Positions 7,826 through 15,808 are shown, counted from the stretch's first letter. The stretch: 26,849 nucleotides of DNA from JANLQX01 sp043775075 (GCA_043775075.1 JAYVSS010000170.1:1-26849); one strand, 5' to 3'. Numbers and translations: made by a program. Notes: generated by a model not told the origin, from the letters alone.

Positions 7826-7834
7826 TGCACCAAC

Positions 7835-8605
7835 CTATCGGCGCAACGACTTGACGGCGGCGAGGAGCTCCAGGAATTCATCGTCGGTGGAATCGATCGG
7901 TATGCCCACCACCTTTGGTCGCAAGCGTGACGCGATCTCCGCCGAAAGTCGAGTGCGTGCGTCGGCCGGTAGCTGTTGGCGGCGAGCGAGGTAGGAGTGG
8001 ACAAGCCCAATCTCGGCCGGAGTGATCTGGACGGCATCGACGGCGAGGATCGTCGGATCTTCGCCTCGGCCGGCGGTATCCGCCTGCTGATGGGCCCGCC
8101 ACGGTGGCCCCTCCAAGCCCCAGAGCTGCTCTTGCTTGCGCTTGCGTCGGCGGCGTCCCGGCACGAACGACACGACCGTTCCGGCGGCAATGTCGCCGAG
8201 CCGTTGCCCGGTCGTGGTGCTCAGAATCGAGCCCATGCCGGTCAAATATCCGCTCGGTAGAAAGTCCACGATTCGAAGCAGGTTGCGGATGGCGCTGGCG
8301 CGAAACCCGATCGGTCCGCCTCGAAGGGTAACGACCCGGAGGCCGACGATGCGCTTGCCCGGGCCACGCCCGCCGTCGAGCATTTCGAACGCAATGGGCA
8401 GGAGGAAGAACACTAAAAACACCAACACCGCAGTGATTGCGTCGCCGACAACAGTTCCCTTGAACGACACGACGATGATCAAAATGAGCAATCCCTGGAC
8501 CAGCAGATCAACGCTGCCCGCAAAAGCTCTGCTGCCCACGCTGGCCAGGGGAACGGTGGTGGCCAATCCCTCGGGTGAGACTCCTTCGAGTCGATCGGCC
8601 GGCAT
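7835..8605 (-). CDS. RDD-family membrane protein
   Basis: Integral membrane protein of 256 residues. The RDD domain begins near residue 24 (SVGSRAFAGSVDLLVQ, with the family's Arg and Asp) and continues through hydrophobic segments at about 34-48 and 58-75. Then follow GPGKRIVGLRV, RNLLRIVDFLP and the C-terminal QRLGDIAAGTVV, the three other conserved RDD phrases. After about residue 155 a basic stretch (RRRRKRKQEQ) and a soluble alpha-helical tail follow. The biochemical role is unsettled; some RDD proteins have been linked to ion or solute transport. Its neighbours, the SpoIIM-like, DUF58 and MoxR genes, match the conserved actinobacterial block, where RDD is the usual outer member. It starts divergently from the SpoIIM-like gene, with about 98 bp between the starts. 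Confidence 0.9.
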   Translation of the reverse strand: MPADRLEGVSPEGLATTVPLASVGSRAFAGSVDLLVQGLLILIIVVSFKGTVVGDAITAVLVFLVFFLLPIAFEMLDGGRGPGKRIVGLRVVTLRGGPIGFRASAIRNLLRIVDFLPSGYLTGMGSILSTTTGQRLGDIAAGTVVSFVPGRRRRKRKQEQLWGLEGPPWRAHQQADTAGRGEDPTILAVDAVQITPAEIGLVHSYLARRQQLPADARTRLSAEIASRLRPKVVGIPIDSTDDEFLELLAAVKSLRR

Positions 8606-8703
8606 CGCGGACCACGCTATCGGTGCTGTCGGTCAATGGACGGGCCGGGGCCCTAATGTTCAACCAATGCGGCGAACGTCAACGAACTTCCGGTGATCAA
8701 CTC

Positions 8704-9702
8704 ATGAGCGCGCCGGCACGAGCTGATTTTGTCGCAGTGGGGGAACCGCATTGGCGGGAGTTCGATACGTTGATCGCCCTCGCATCAACCTGGCGTCGAA
8801 TCCGGGTGCTTTCACCAGATCAGGTGCGTCGGTTTGCCCGCCTTCATCGCCGCGTGTCCGCCGATCTTGCCGTCGCCCGTGTGGCGTTTCCCGGTGATCC
8901 AATTGCCGTTGAACTAGAGCGACGAATCGCTCGCAGTGGTCCGCTTCTCTACGATTGCGCCCCGCGCGGAATTGGTCTCCGCCAATTTGCTACGCGCACA
9001 TACTGGCGTTCGATTGCCGAGCGGCCTGCTCTCCTCGCCTCGGCCTGGGCCCTCATGATTGGTCCCGCCGTCGCCGCTGGCCTCTGGGCGATCAACGCCC
9101 CGGAGCGGGCGAACCTCCTGCTCGGCGGACGATTTCAAGGGCGCACGAGTGCGGGTGATCTCGGATTGAGCATTGCTGAGCAAACGAAGTTCGCCTCAGA
9201 AATCTTTGTCAACAACATCCGAGTGAGCATTCTCGTGTTCGCTCTCGGCATTACCTGTTGCATCGGGTCCGCGTGGCTCCTTGTTTTCAACGGGGCGATG
9301 CTCGGTGTGGTGGCAGGAACTTCGATTTCCGACGGATACGGCAACGTTGCGCTGGCACTCATTGCTGGTCACGGCATTCTTGAGCTTTCGATCATTGTGG
9401 TGGCCGCTGTGGCGGGCATGCGCATTGGTATGGCAATCATTCGTCCAGGCAACGAGCCGCGAAGGCGCGTCGTTACCCGCGAGGCACAGTGCGCCGTGAT
9501 GATTGTGCTCGGGACCATGCCATTCTTTGTCCTCGCTGGTGTGATCGAAGGTTTCTTCACGCCCGCCGGGCTCGGTGTGACCGTGGCGACGATCGTCGGT
9601 GTTCTCGTGGGTGGCTGCTATTGGGCGCTCGTATGGCGCTTGGGTTTCCGGCCGCTCCGAGCAGAAAGATATGCGCGCGTGGCGGTGGCCGCCAGCGCGT
9701 GA
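8704..9702 (+). CDS. SpoIIM-like (stage II sporulation protein M family) integral membrane protein
   Basis: Predicted 332-residue membrane protein of the SpoIIM/DUF95 family. The N-terminal part (FVAVGEPHWREFDTLI, then LSPDQVRRFARLHRRVSADLAVAR) is the conserved soluble helix-rich segment. From about residue 105 onward there are several hydrophobic helices, including FGH-like GHGILELSIIVVAA, a SpoIIM hallmark. The frame is open further upstream, but ATG 8704 is chosen because homology begins there and earlier starts would run into the divergent RDD promoter. The family was named for a Bacillus septal peptidoglycan-remodelling protein; in non-sporulating actinobacteria its role is unknown. It is transcribed against the DUF58 gene and its last 85 bases overlap that gene's 3' end. 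Confidence 0.88.
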   Translation: MSAPARADFVAVGEPHWREFDTLIALASTWRRIRVLSPDQVRRFARLHRRVSADLAVARVAFPGDPIAVELERRIARSGPLLYDCAPRGIGLRQFATRTYWRSIAERPALLASAWALMIGPAVAAGLWAINAPERANLLLGGRFQGRTSAGDLGLSIAEQTKFASEIFVNNIRVSILVFALGITCCIGSAWLLVFNGAMLGVVAGTSISDGYGNVALALIAGHGILELSIIVVAAVAGMRIGMAIIRPGNEPRRRVVTREAQCAVMIVLGTMPFFVLAGVIEGFFTPAGLGVTVATIVGVLVGGCYWALVWRLGFRPLRAERYARVAVAASA

Positions 9703-10955
9703 GGTTCGGCGCTGATCACTTGAGCCCCACATGCTTGCAGTCCTCGGACAACTTCGGCCCGGTCGGCCACGAGGTCCTTGGCTGCTTGTTGCAAGGTCGG
9801 AGAACCGTCTCGTCGCGCTCGTTCCACGGCAGGGTCCAGAGCGGTCACCACCGTCACATCGTGGGCGGCATGGAGCCGGGCCACGCTGGCGATCAATGCC
9901 CCTGAATTCGCCATGTCCAGTAACTCAGTGCACAACACGACGATCGATCGGCGAACGGCTGGAAGGCGCAACACACTGATGCTGTGATCGGCGTCGACGG
10001 GGTGTGGCTCGAGTCTGAGCGCAGCGTTCACGACGCCCTGCCCGCCGCGCCGACGTGGAGTCAGCCGAGTGAGTTGGCGATCGTCGTAGGCGAGGAATCC
10101 CACCCGATCACCGACCTCGTCGGCCACCAACGCCAGGGCGGCAACGACATCGAAAAGCACATCGAGCCTCGTGGTCGAAGCCAACGCCTCGCTGTCCAGT
10201 GCGCCCGCGGTGCCCGCGTTGCCCCGTGCGCCCGCGGTGCCGGCGACGGACCCAGCGAATGAACCCGCCGTGAGCCGTCCGGTGTCCACGCAGATAACCA
10301 GATCGCGCTCGTCTTCCTGTCGATACACCGTGCTCATTGCTCGTCCGGTGCGTGACGTGGCGAGCCAATTGATCTGGCGCACATCGTCGTCGGTTCGATA
10401 TTCACGTACCGCTTCGAACTCTGTGCCCAAGCCGAGCGGACCCCGGTTGCGCCCATCAGCTTGCAGCAGTCCGCGCCGGAACATCATCGCCAGTCGATGG
10501 GCGGTGGGCAGGTCAGGATGCACGGTCACCGAACCGGTCGGTCCCACCTCATGCACCACGGTGGCCAAACCAAGCGGTCCCTCGAACCGCACGGCAACGT
10601 TTGGCAGGGCATGGATGCCGCGCCGTCGAGCGATGATGGTGCCCTCTAACGTCATCCCCTCGGCGTGTGACGGCTCCAGGTGAATGTCGGGTGGCTGCGG
10701 TTGGCGAATGGTGATGCGTCGAGCCCGACGGGTGTCGGCCGACGGCACCACTTCGATCGAAAACGGCGCCGGCACATTGCGGGCGAGGGGCCGAAGCACG
10801 CGGGCGACCGTCGGCGGCTGGCCGACGAGACGGGCGTCGAGCGCCGCTGCGGCGAACGCCACAACCCAAAGTGCACTTGTCAAACCGAGGGGAAGAAAGA
10901 GTCCTCCAACGCCAATAGCGGCGACGAGCACAGCAAGGCGAACGGTGGGTGCCAT
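9618..10955 (-). CDS. DUF58 domain-containing protein (vWA-like, MoxR partner)
   Basis: Membrane-anchored protein of 445 residues. Two N-terminal hydrophobic helices (about 5-40) are followed by a beta-rich region, then the DUF58 signature at about 175-200 (GLGTEF, REYRTDDDVRQINWLATSR). A von Willebrand A-like fold begins at DLVICVDTGRLTAG (about 219-231). MIDAS chemistry is not obvious, as the DxSxS pattern is incomplete. Residues 238-255 are a Gly/Ala-rich insertion made of two nine-residue repeats. DUF58 proteins are standard partners of MoxR ATPases, thought to act with them in folding or metal insertion of membrane or exported proteins. It starts 26 bases after moxR in the same operon. 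The C-terminus overlaps the SpoIIM-like gene on the other strand. Confidence 0.9.
   Translation of the reverse strand: MAPTVRLAVLVAAIGVGGLFLPLGLTSALWVVAFAAAALDARLVGQPPTVARVLRPLARNVPAPFSIEVVPSADTRRARRITIRQPQPPDIHLEPSHAEGMTLEGTIIARRRGIHALPNVAVRFEGPLGLATVVHEVGPTGSVTVHPDLPTAHRLAMMFRRGLLQADGRNRGPLGLGTEFEAVREYRTDDDVRQINWLATSRTGRAMSTVYRQEDERDLVICVDTGRLTAGSFAGSVAGTAGARGNAGTAGALDSEALASTTRLDVLFDVVAALALVADEVGDRVGFLAYDDRQLTRLTPRRRGGQGVVNAALRLEPHPVDADHSISVLRLPAVRRSIVVLCTELLDMANSGALIASVARLHAAHDVTVVTALDPAVERARRDGSPTLQQAAKDLVADRAEVVRGLQACGAQVISAEPHALAATATRAYLSARSGRKPKRHTSAQ
10191..10244 (-). repeat. Two 27-bp in-frame repeats inside the DUF58 gene
   Basis: The two units encode AGTAGARGN and AGTAGALDS (residues 238-246 and 247-255). 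They share an identical 16-base core at 10199-10214 and 10226-10241. They sit between the first vWA-like strand and its helix, a loop that tolerates length change. A further weak copy, GSFAGSV, precedes them. This is probably a recent slippage expansion. Confidence 0.7.
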
Positions 10956-10981
10956 GAATGGTCAGCGCGCGTGCGGATGAA

Positions 10982-11920
10982 CTAGCGAGGAACGGTGACG
11001 CTTTGCAGGGCCGCGGCGACCAAATCATCAGGGCGGTACCGCTCCATCTCCGCCTCGGGCCGCAGCACGAGACGATGTCGCAGCACCGGTCGGGCCATCG
11101 CTGCGACGTCGTCGGGAGTGACGAAATCACGACCGGCCAAACGGGCGTGGGCCTTCGAGATGGCGAGGAGTTGAACGGCGGCGCGAGGCGACCCGCCAAG
11201 GGCGACTGAGGGAAGCGTCCGGGTTGCGCGAACGATGTCGACCACATACTCCAGCACGGCGTCGGTGGTGGCGGTGGCGTCGGCCTCGGCCCGCACGCGA
11301 TCAAGGTCGGCGGGTGAACAGACGGCAATGACATCGTCCAGGGTGGCCGGGCGGACCCCCTCGTGACGCAGGCGCAGCATGGCCAACTCTTGCTCCTTCG
11401 TCGGAGCGTTCACGTTGAGCTTCACCGTGAAGCGATCGAGCTGAGCCTCGGGGAGTGGATACGTTCCCTCATATTCGATGGGATTCTGCGTGGCGACCAC
11501 GAAGAACGGATCGGGAAGGGGCCGCGTTGTTCCGTCGACAGTGACCTGAGCTTCACCCATCGCTTCGAGGAGGGCCGCCTGGGTCTTCGGAGGGGTGCGA
11601 TTGATTTCGTCGGCCAGCAATACGTTGGTGAAAACCGGACCCGCCCGGAAGGTCAGTTCACCGAGCGAACCGCCGACCAGCGTCATCGTTCCGGTGAGGT
11701 CCGTCGGGAGCAAATCGGGAGTGAACTGCGCCCTTCGAAAGGTCAACCCGAGGGCGCGGGCCACGGTGTTGGCGAGAAGGGTCTTCGCCGTTCCTGGCGG
11801 TCCTTCAAGCAACACGTGACCTCGCGCATTGAGCGCTAGCAGCAGCGTGTCCACCACTTCGTCCTGGCCGACGACAACCTTTCGGACCTCTGTCAGGACA
11901 CGGTCTCGGAGTGCTTGCAT
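10982..11920 (-). CDS. MoxR-family AAA+ ATPase
   Basis: Cytosolic AAA+ ATPase of 312 residues. Walker A is GPPGTAKT at 40-47, Walker B is LLADEINR at 101-108, sensor 1 is VVATQNP with Asn146, and EGTYPLPEAQLDRF at 151-164 carries the arginine-finger region. The C-terminal lid has LRHRLVLRPEAE. MoxR ATPases work as chaperones that mature protein complexes together with vWA or DUF58 partners, and the DUF58 gene lies directly downstream. An AAGGACG ribosome site precedes the ATG, and the DUF4350 gene ends 14 bases before it. The order DUF4350-MoxR-DUF58 is the one I recall around moxR2 of M. tuberculosis (Rv3691-Rv3693). The client protein is unknown. Confidence 0.95.
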   Translation of the reverse strand: MQALRDRVLTEVRKVVVGQDEVVDTLLLALNARGHVLLEGPPGTAKTLLANTVARALGLTFRRAQFTPDLLPTDLTGTMTLVGGSLGELTFRAGPVFTNVLLADEINRTPPKTQAALLEAMGEAQVTVDGTTRPLPDPFFVVATQNPIEYEGTYPLPEAQLDRFTVKLNVNAPTKEQELAMLRLRHEGVRPATLDDVIAVCSPADLDRVRAEADATATTDAVLEYVVDIVRATRTLPSVALGGSPRAAVQLLAISKAHARLAGRDFVTPDDVAAMARPVLRHRLVLRPEAEMERYRPDDLVAAALQSVTVPR

Positions 11921-11934
11921 GTTGATCTACGTCC

Positions 11935-12987
11935 TTATGAATTTTGGAGAGGGGGTGGATCGTCGATGGCGTCGGCGTCGGCCGAAAGGGCAGGCGCAGT
12001 GCCTTTCGCCCGTTCAAGGAGTGAGGCAACCGCGGCGACGTGTTCGTATCGACCGGGCGGCAGCGGACGGTCGGCAATATCGGCCGCTCCGACGCGACGG
12101 CCGACGGCCAGCATCCACGTGAACGCCGCCAAAACGAAGCCGATGAGCATGGTCCGTACATTGGCGGGTATGGCGGCGAGACCTGCCCCCCGACCGCTAC
12201 GGAACCCGTGCCCCGCTTCGGCGAAAACGACCCGGCCGGTGTCGAGGCGGGGAGTGAGAAGGCGTAGGGCAAAGGCGGCGTTGTCGACCTTGGCGAGGTT
12301 GGCGTTGGCCAGAATCGATGTGTCCGCGAGGGCAATGAATCCACCGATTTTGAACGCCACCGTTTTGCCGTCTTGGTCGAAGCCGATCGGATCCGCGAGC
12401 TCGGGGGTTTGTGTCCACGCTCGCGGCGAGCCCGTTGTTGCCACGGTTTGTCGGTCTCCGTCCAGCTCGACACTCACGCGACCTTCCGCTCCCGTGTCCA
12501 CCCGCAGCGGCTCGCGAGAGTTCAGGACGCGGCTGATCCACGGGGCTGAGGGAGCGCCCCCGGCGATCACCCGTGCCCCAGAGTCAATATGTGCACCTAT
12601 AAACTGCCGTTCGGCCTGAGAGAGATCCTGGTCAAGAACAACGAGTACATCGTCAAAGCGGATCTCGTTGTTGTTCGACCCTTCGTCGAGCGAATGAGTC
12701 AACTTGACGACCTGAACGTCCCGACCTTCGAGGAGGCTGACCAGCGCCGCCAAGCCGCCCTCAGACGTGGCGTAGCTCGACGCTGTTGGGCCGTGCGCGC
12801 CGCGAGTCTGCTGAGCCGACTCGCGAGCGATGGCGACTATGAGAACGACGGCGCAGAGTCCGACAACGATGCGCTTGCCCTTCCCCCGAAAACTTCCGGC
12901 GCTGACGATCGGCGCATCATCAGCGCCGAGCGCCTCTGTCAGAGGCGATTGTGTTGTGGTGCCGGACGACGAGGGCGCGCCGACCAT
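11935..12987 (-). CDS. DUF4350 domain-containing membrane protein
   Basis: 350-residue protein with one transmembrane helix at about 40-55 (RIVVGLCAVVLIVAIA) and a second at about 279-295. Between them lies an extracytoplasmic domain that begins with the DUF4350 pattern: SYATSEGGLAALVSLLEGRDVQV, then DDVLVVLDQDLSQAERQFIGAHIDSGARVIAGG. That resembles a Rossmann-like, GATase-type fold. The frame could extend to a TTG at 13047, but ATG 12987 is preferred: it overlaps the DUF4129 stop as TAATG and has AAGGGAA upstream. The protein is encoded between DUF4129 and MoxR in one operon. The function is unknown; the context suggests a membrane component of the MoxR system. Confidence 0.85.
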   Translation of the reverse strand: MVGAPSSSGTTTQSPLTEALGADDAPIVSAGSFRGKGKRIVVGLCAVVLIVAIARESAQQTRGAHGPTASSYATSEGGLAALVSLLEGRDVQVVKLTHSLDEGSNNNEIRFDDVLVVLDQDLSQAERQFIGAHIDSGARVIAGGAPSAPWISRVLNSREPLRVDTGAEGRVSVELDGDRQTVATTGSPRAWTQTPELADPIGFDQDGKTVAFKIGGFIALADTSILANANLAKVDNAAFALRLLTPRLDTGRVVFAEAGHGFRSGRGAGLAAIPANVRTMLIGFVLAAFTWMLAVGRRVGAADIADRPLPPGRYEHVAAVASLLERAKGTAPALSADADAIDDPPPLQNS

Positions 12988-13715
12988 TACCCGGTTCCCT
13001 TCGTTCCATCTCGACGGACGATCCATTGGCCGAGTCGAATCCACCAACGACGTGGCTCCACCGGTGGCGTGGCGTTCGCCGATTTTGTCGCACTGCGACG
13101 GATTCGGGCCTGCTCACAGCCGTGCGCGATGACGATGGGCCACTGGAGCTTGGCGGTACTCAGGTCATCGGCGGTCGTCGTTACCGCACCGTAGGCAACC
13201 TGATCGAATCGCCGAGCTAGGGAATCGAAATGGGGATCGGAAAGTGTCAGCGCGAGGTCCCCGTTGGGTCGTTGCTCCGGTGCTCGCAGCACATTGAATT
13301 CGGCGAGGCGGCGAAGCCCGGCGCGAAAACGCAGACGCACGGCGTGAGCGAAATCGTGCTGCGCTTCAGCTTCGGCGGCGAGGCGTTCCAGATCATCGGC
13401 CGCCAGCACCCCTCGCTCTCCGACGCCATTGATTCCGATTCGCCGTCCGCGACTGGCGGTCGCTCCCCAAGTAAGCGCACTTATGACTGCGATGGCCGCC
13501 ACCGTCATTGCGACCCAGATAACACTGCCGCCGCCAGGCAATAGGCCGTCGAGTTGGCGCCTCAACCAACCAAACGGCCGGCCAAGCCTGATGAGACGCT
13601 CACCGATCCACGTGAGCACTCCCTGCAGTGGCTTCGGTGACCGTTCTTCTTGGAACCGTCGCTCACGCAGAATCTCGGCGGCGGCTCGTCGCGCGTCGTT
13701 GGTATCGATTGTCAG
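12987..13715 (-). CDS. DUF4129 domain-containing membrane protein, probable CTG start
   Basis: Protein of 242 residues if read from CTG 13715. Residues 1-40 (LTIDTNDARRAAAEILRER, ending PLQGVLTWIGERL) match the N-terminal helix typical of actinobacterial DUF4129 proteins. A transmembrane helix lies at about 61-86, and the DUF4129 domain follows (AEAEAQHDFAHAVRLRFRAGLRRLAE, then PNGDLALTLSDPHFDSLARRFDQVAYG). No ATG, GTG or TTG lies in frame upstream of GTG 13619, and starting there would delete the conserved N-terminal helix. CTG 13715 overlaps the TGA of the preceding gene (CTGA), the usual overlap geometry with a rare start. It is coupled to DUF4350 by TAATG. DUF4129 occurs with transglutaminase and MoxR/DUF58 genes; its molecular role is not known. 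Confidence 0.82.
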   Translation of the reverse strand: MTIDTNDARRAAAEILRERRFQEERSPKPLQGVLTWIGERLIRLGRPFGWLRRQLDGLLPGGGSVIWVAMTVAAIAVISALTWGATASRGRRIGINGVGERGVLAADDLERLAAEAEAQHDFAHAVRLRFRAGLRRLAEFNVLRAPEQRPNGDLALTLSDPHFDSLARRFDQVAYGAVTTTADDLSTAKLQWPIVIAHGCEQARIRRSATKSANATPPVEPRRWWIRLGQWIVRRDGTKGTG

Positions 13716-14635
13716 CCCCAGGGATTCGGGGCGGTTGGACTTGACCCTCCAAGCGAGGCCGCGAGCACTTCCAGATCGAACCCCTCCTTCACGATGCGAA
13801 GCTCGAGGTACATCAATACCGCCATGGCCGCAGCGACGGGCGTGGTCACGGCAGTCGACACGGTTCCGGCGAGCGCGATCCAGATGAACTCGAAGCCCTT
13901 GTTCCCGCCTCCGAGTAGTCCGAGTAAACCGTTAATAACCGCGCTTAGCACCTGGGCGACAATGCCTGTGAGGATGGAAGTCACGATGAGACTTCCGAAC
14001 ACTTTCCACCAATATCCCTTGGTCAACCGAAACGAGCGTTTGACCGAACCGATGGCACCAAGCTTCTCCACAATGATGGCGGGAACGGCAGCGGACACCC
14101 GAATGAAAAACCATACAAAGATAAGTGCCCAGGCAATGATCGCGACCACGACCACCGCCGTGAGCTTCGTGAACGCGCCGAAGATCAGTAGGGCGATGGC
14201 CGGTACTCCCGCAATCACCGCACCGATCGTCGCCACGATGTAGCTCCCGATGGTTGCGGGGGTCCGTTTGAGGGCGAACGCAAGGGCTGCTCCAGCCTTT
14301 GGGCGACGGCCAACGTAGAACTCGGCGATGAACCACGTGAGCGCACCTGTCACCACCACCGTGGCCAGCAGGCCGAGCACCACAGACGCTCCACCCGCCC
14401 CGATTTGTTGGGAGGTGAACTTCGGCAGCTCGCCCGGCTTGGCCTTGGAAATGTCGTCCATGATCGAGATGGTGCCAAGGGCTATGAGAAGTTGAAAGGG
14501 CAGCACGATCGCCGCCGCCATGGGGAAGAGCACCTTGAAGTTGGCGCCCACGATCTTGATGGCGGCGTCGATACGCTCGCCGAGGGAGCGCGACCGCAGC
14601 TCGGGTGGTTGGTTGGGGCTACTTGCCGGAATCAC
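13712..14635 (-). CDS. Polytopic membrane protein, first gene of the MoxR block
   Basis: 307-residue integral membrane protein with about six hydrophobic segments (near 37-57, 83-105, 133-153, 158-180, 215-235 and 250-275). It resembles the membrane domain of glycerophosphodiester phosphodiesterase-like proteins: the opening ERIDAAIKIVGANFKVLFPMA, and IGSVKRSFRLTKGYWWKVFG before the fifth helix, are typical. No catalytic domain is present. The N-terminus is proline-rich and the C-terminus ends PTAPNPWG. The start is GTG at 14635 with GGAG close upstream. Its TGA overlaps the probable CTG start of the DUF4129 gene. By order it corresponds to the membrane protein preceding the DUF4129 gene in the M. 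tuberculosis cluster. The function is unknown. Confidence 0.8.
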   Translation of the reverse strand: MIPASSPNQPPELRSRSLGERIDAAIKIVGANFKVLFPMAAAIVLPFQLLIALGTISIMDDISKAKPGELPKFTSQQIGAGGASVVLGLLATVVVTGALTWFIAEFYVGRRPKAGAALAFALKRTPATIGSYIVATIGAVIAGVPAIALLIFGAFTKLTAVVVVAIIAWALIFVWFFIRVSAAVPAIIVEKLGAIGSVKRSFRLTKGYWWKVFGSLIVTSILTGIVAQVLSAVINGLLGLLGGGNKGFEFIWIALAGTVSTAVTTPVAAAMAVLMYLELRIVKEGFDLEVLAASLGGSSPTAPNPWG

Positions 14636-14707
14636 GTCTCCATTGTTGCTCGCTCGTCTGAACTCGGTGACGATGCTGTGTCCGCCCTCGCCGTGTGCTG
14701 AGCCCTA

Positions 14708-14785
14708 CCTTCAGCCGACTGCGGCGGGCCCTGCTTGATCGTTGCGGGGAATTCTTTCTGTGCCTTCAGCCGACTGCGGCGGGCC
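14708..14785 (-). repeat. Exact 23-bp direct repeat: acyl-CoA dehydrogenase 3' end copied downstream
   Basis: 14763-14785 contains the last codons (PAAVG) and the TGA of the acyl-CoA dehydrogenase gene. 14708-14730 is an identical 23-base copy in the same orientation, 55 bp further along. The 32 bases between the copies show no feature. The copy carries the stop codon and following bases too, so it is a DNA duplication rather than a protein repeat. Confidence 0.85.
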
Positions 14786-15806
14786 AACGGGTAACCGTCG
14801 GCCACAGGAGCGCCCCGCCCTCGGCCGCCAGCGCCCGCCCGAGCAGCGCGGCCCACTCGGACTCTGAGCCGAACTCGTCACGCCAGGCCCACAGCCGTCG
14901 GGTCGAGTACTGCAGACGGTGCTCGTCGGTGTAGCCGATGGCCCCGTGTATCTGATGCGAAAGACGGGTCACGGTGGCGACAGCGCGTCCGGCGTAGGCC
15001 TTGGCTGCCGCAGCCGTGCGCTCGCAATCGTCGAGCGTGCCGCCGGAGGCGATGATGTCGACCGCCGTATCGCATGCTGCTCGCGCAGCCGCAGCTTCTC
15101 CGGCCATCTCGGCGAGGTAATGCTGTAGCGCTTGGAACTTCCCGATTGGCTTGCCGAACTGTTCGCGTTCGGTGGCGTATTGCACGCTGAGGTCCACGGT
15201 CCGTTGCAACGCTCCCGCCATTAGAAGCGCCCGCATCAACGCCGCCGAGAACAGCGCAGTGCGTGGAGTGCAACGTGCGCTTACTGTCGACGACGCGGCA
15301 ACGGCCGACGCAAGCGTGACATCGAGCCAAGGCTCACCGGGATAGTTGTTGCCACGGCCCACAACGTCAAGCACACCGGCCGAGCACAGCCCGATCCCCG
15401 CACCGGTGATCACCACGATGTTCGTGGCGGCGCCGCCCCACGGCACACGGATCACCTCGCGGCCGGGCCGGGCGACGGCGAGTCCAGTCGGCCCCGAGGG
15501 CAGTTGAAAACCGGCGTCGGAACACAAATGGTTGGCCAGCAGCGTGTCTCCAAGCGGTACCGGCGCCGCATGCTCGCCGAGAGCAACGACGATCGCCGCG
15601 TAGTCATGCAGAGATCCGCCGGACCCCCCAGCCTCCTCGGATACGCCGACGGCGTTGAGACCACTTTCCTCCAGCAATGACCACAGCGCCGCGTCCATCG
15701 AACCTTCGGCCGCGGCGATGCGCGCGGGCGTGCAGCGAGATGCAAGCACCGCGTTGATCGTCTCGACCACGAGATCGTCAGCACGCATGGTTGATGTGAT
15801 CGGCAT
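14766..15806 (-). CDS. Acyl-CoA dehydrogenase, small second subunit (346 aa)
   Basis: Flavoprotein-fold protein of the acyl-CoA dehydrogenase superfamily. The C-terminal domain is clear: REQFGKPIGKFQ at 214-225 and QIHGAIGYTDEHRL at 285-298, both parts of the FAD-binding region, and RLWAWRDEFG near the end. The middle beta-domain is reduced and lacks the usual SEP-GSD flavin motif, while its operon partner has that motif. This complementarity, together with a gap of only two bases from the partner's stop, suggests a heteromeric enzyme like the alpha2-beta2 dehydrogenases of mycobacterial steroid degradation. GGGAG lies ten bases before the ATG. The substrate is unknown; steroid or branched-chain acyl-CoA is only an analogy. 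Confidence 0.9.
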   Translation of the reverse strand: MPITSTMRADDLVVETINAVLASRCTPARIAAAEGSMDAALWSLLEESGLNAVGVSEEAGGSGGSLHDYAAIVVALGEHAAPVPLGDTLLANHLCSDAGFQLPSGPTGLAVARPGREVIRVPWGGAATNIVVITGAGIGLCSAGVLDVVGRGNNYPGEPWLDVTLASAVAASSTVSARCTPRTALFSAALMRALLMAGALQRTVDLSVQYATEREQFGKPIGKFQALQHYLAEMAGEAAAARAACDTAVDIIASGGTLDDCERTAAAAKAYAGRAVATVTRLSHQIHGAIGYTDEHRLQYSTRRLWAWRDEFGSESEWAALLGRALAAEGGALLWPTVTRWPAAVG

Positions 15807-15808
15807 GA

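Noticed and set aside
8575..8703. Upstream extension of the SpoIIM-like gene to 8575
   Set aside because: It would overlap the start of the divergent RDD gene and adds non-homologous residues; ATG 8704 matches where the family begins.
10549..11334. 261-codon frame spanning the MoxR/DUF58 junction on the minus strand
   Set aside because: It is an alternative frame of two strongly supported genes with a Pro/Arg/Ser-rich noise composition.
12988..13047. TTG start extending DUF4350 by 20 residues
   Set aside because: ATG 12987 forms a TAATG overlap with the previous gene and has AAGGGAA upstream; the extension overlaps DUF4129 and adds no recognisable sequence.
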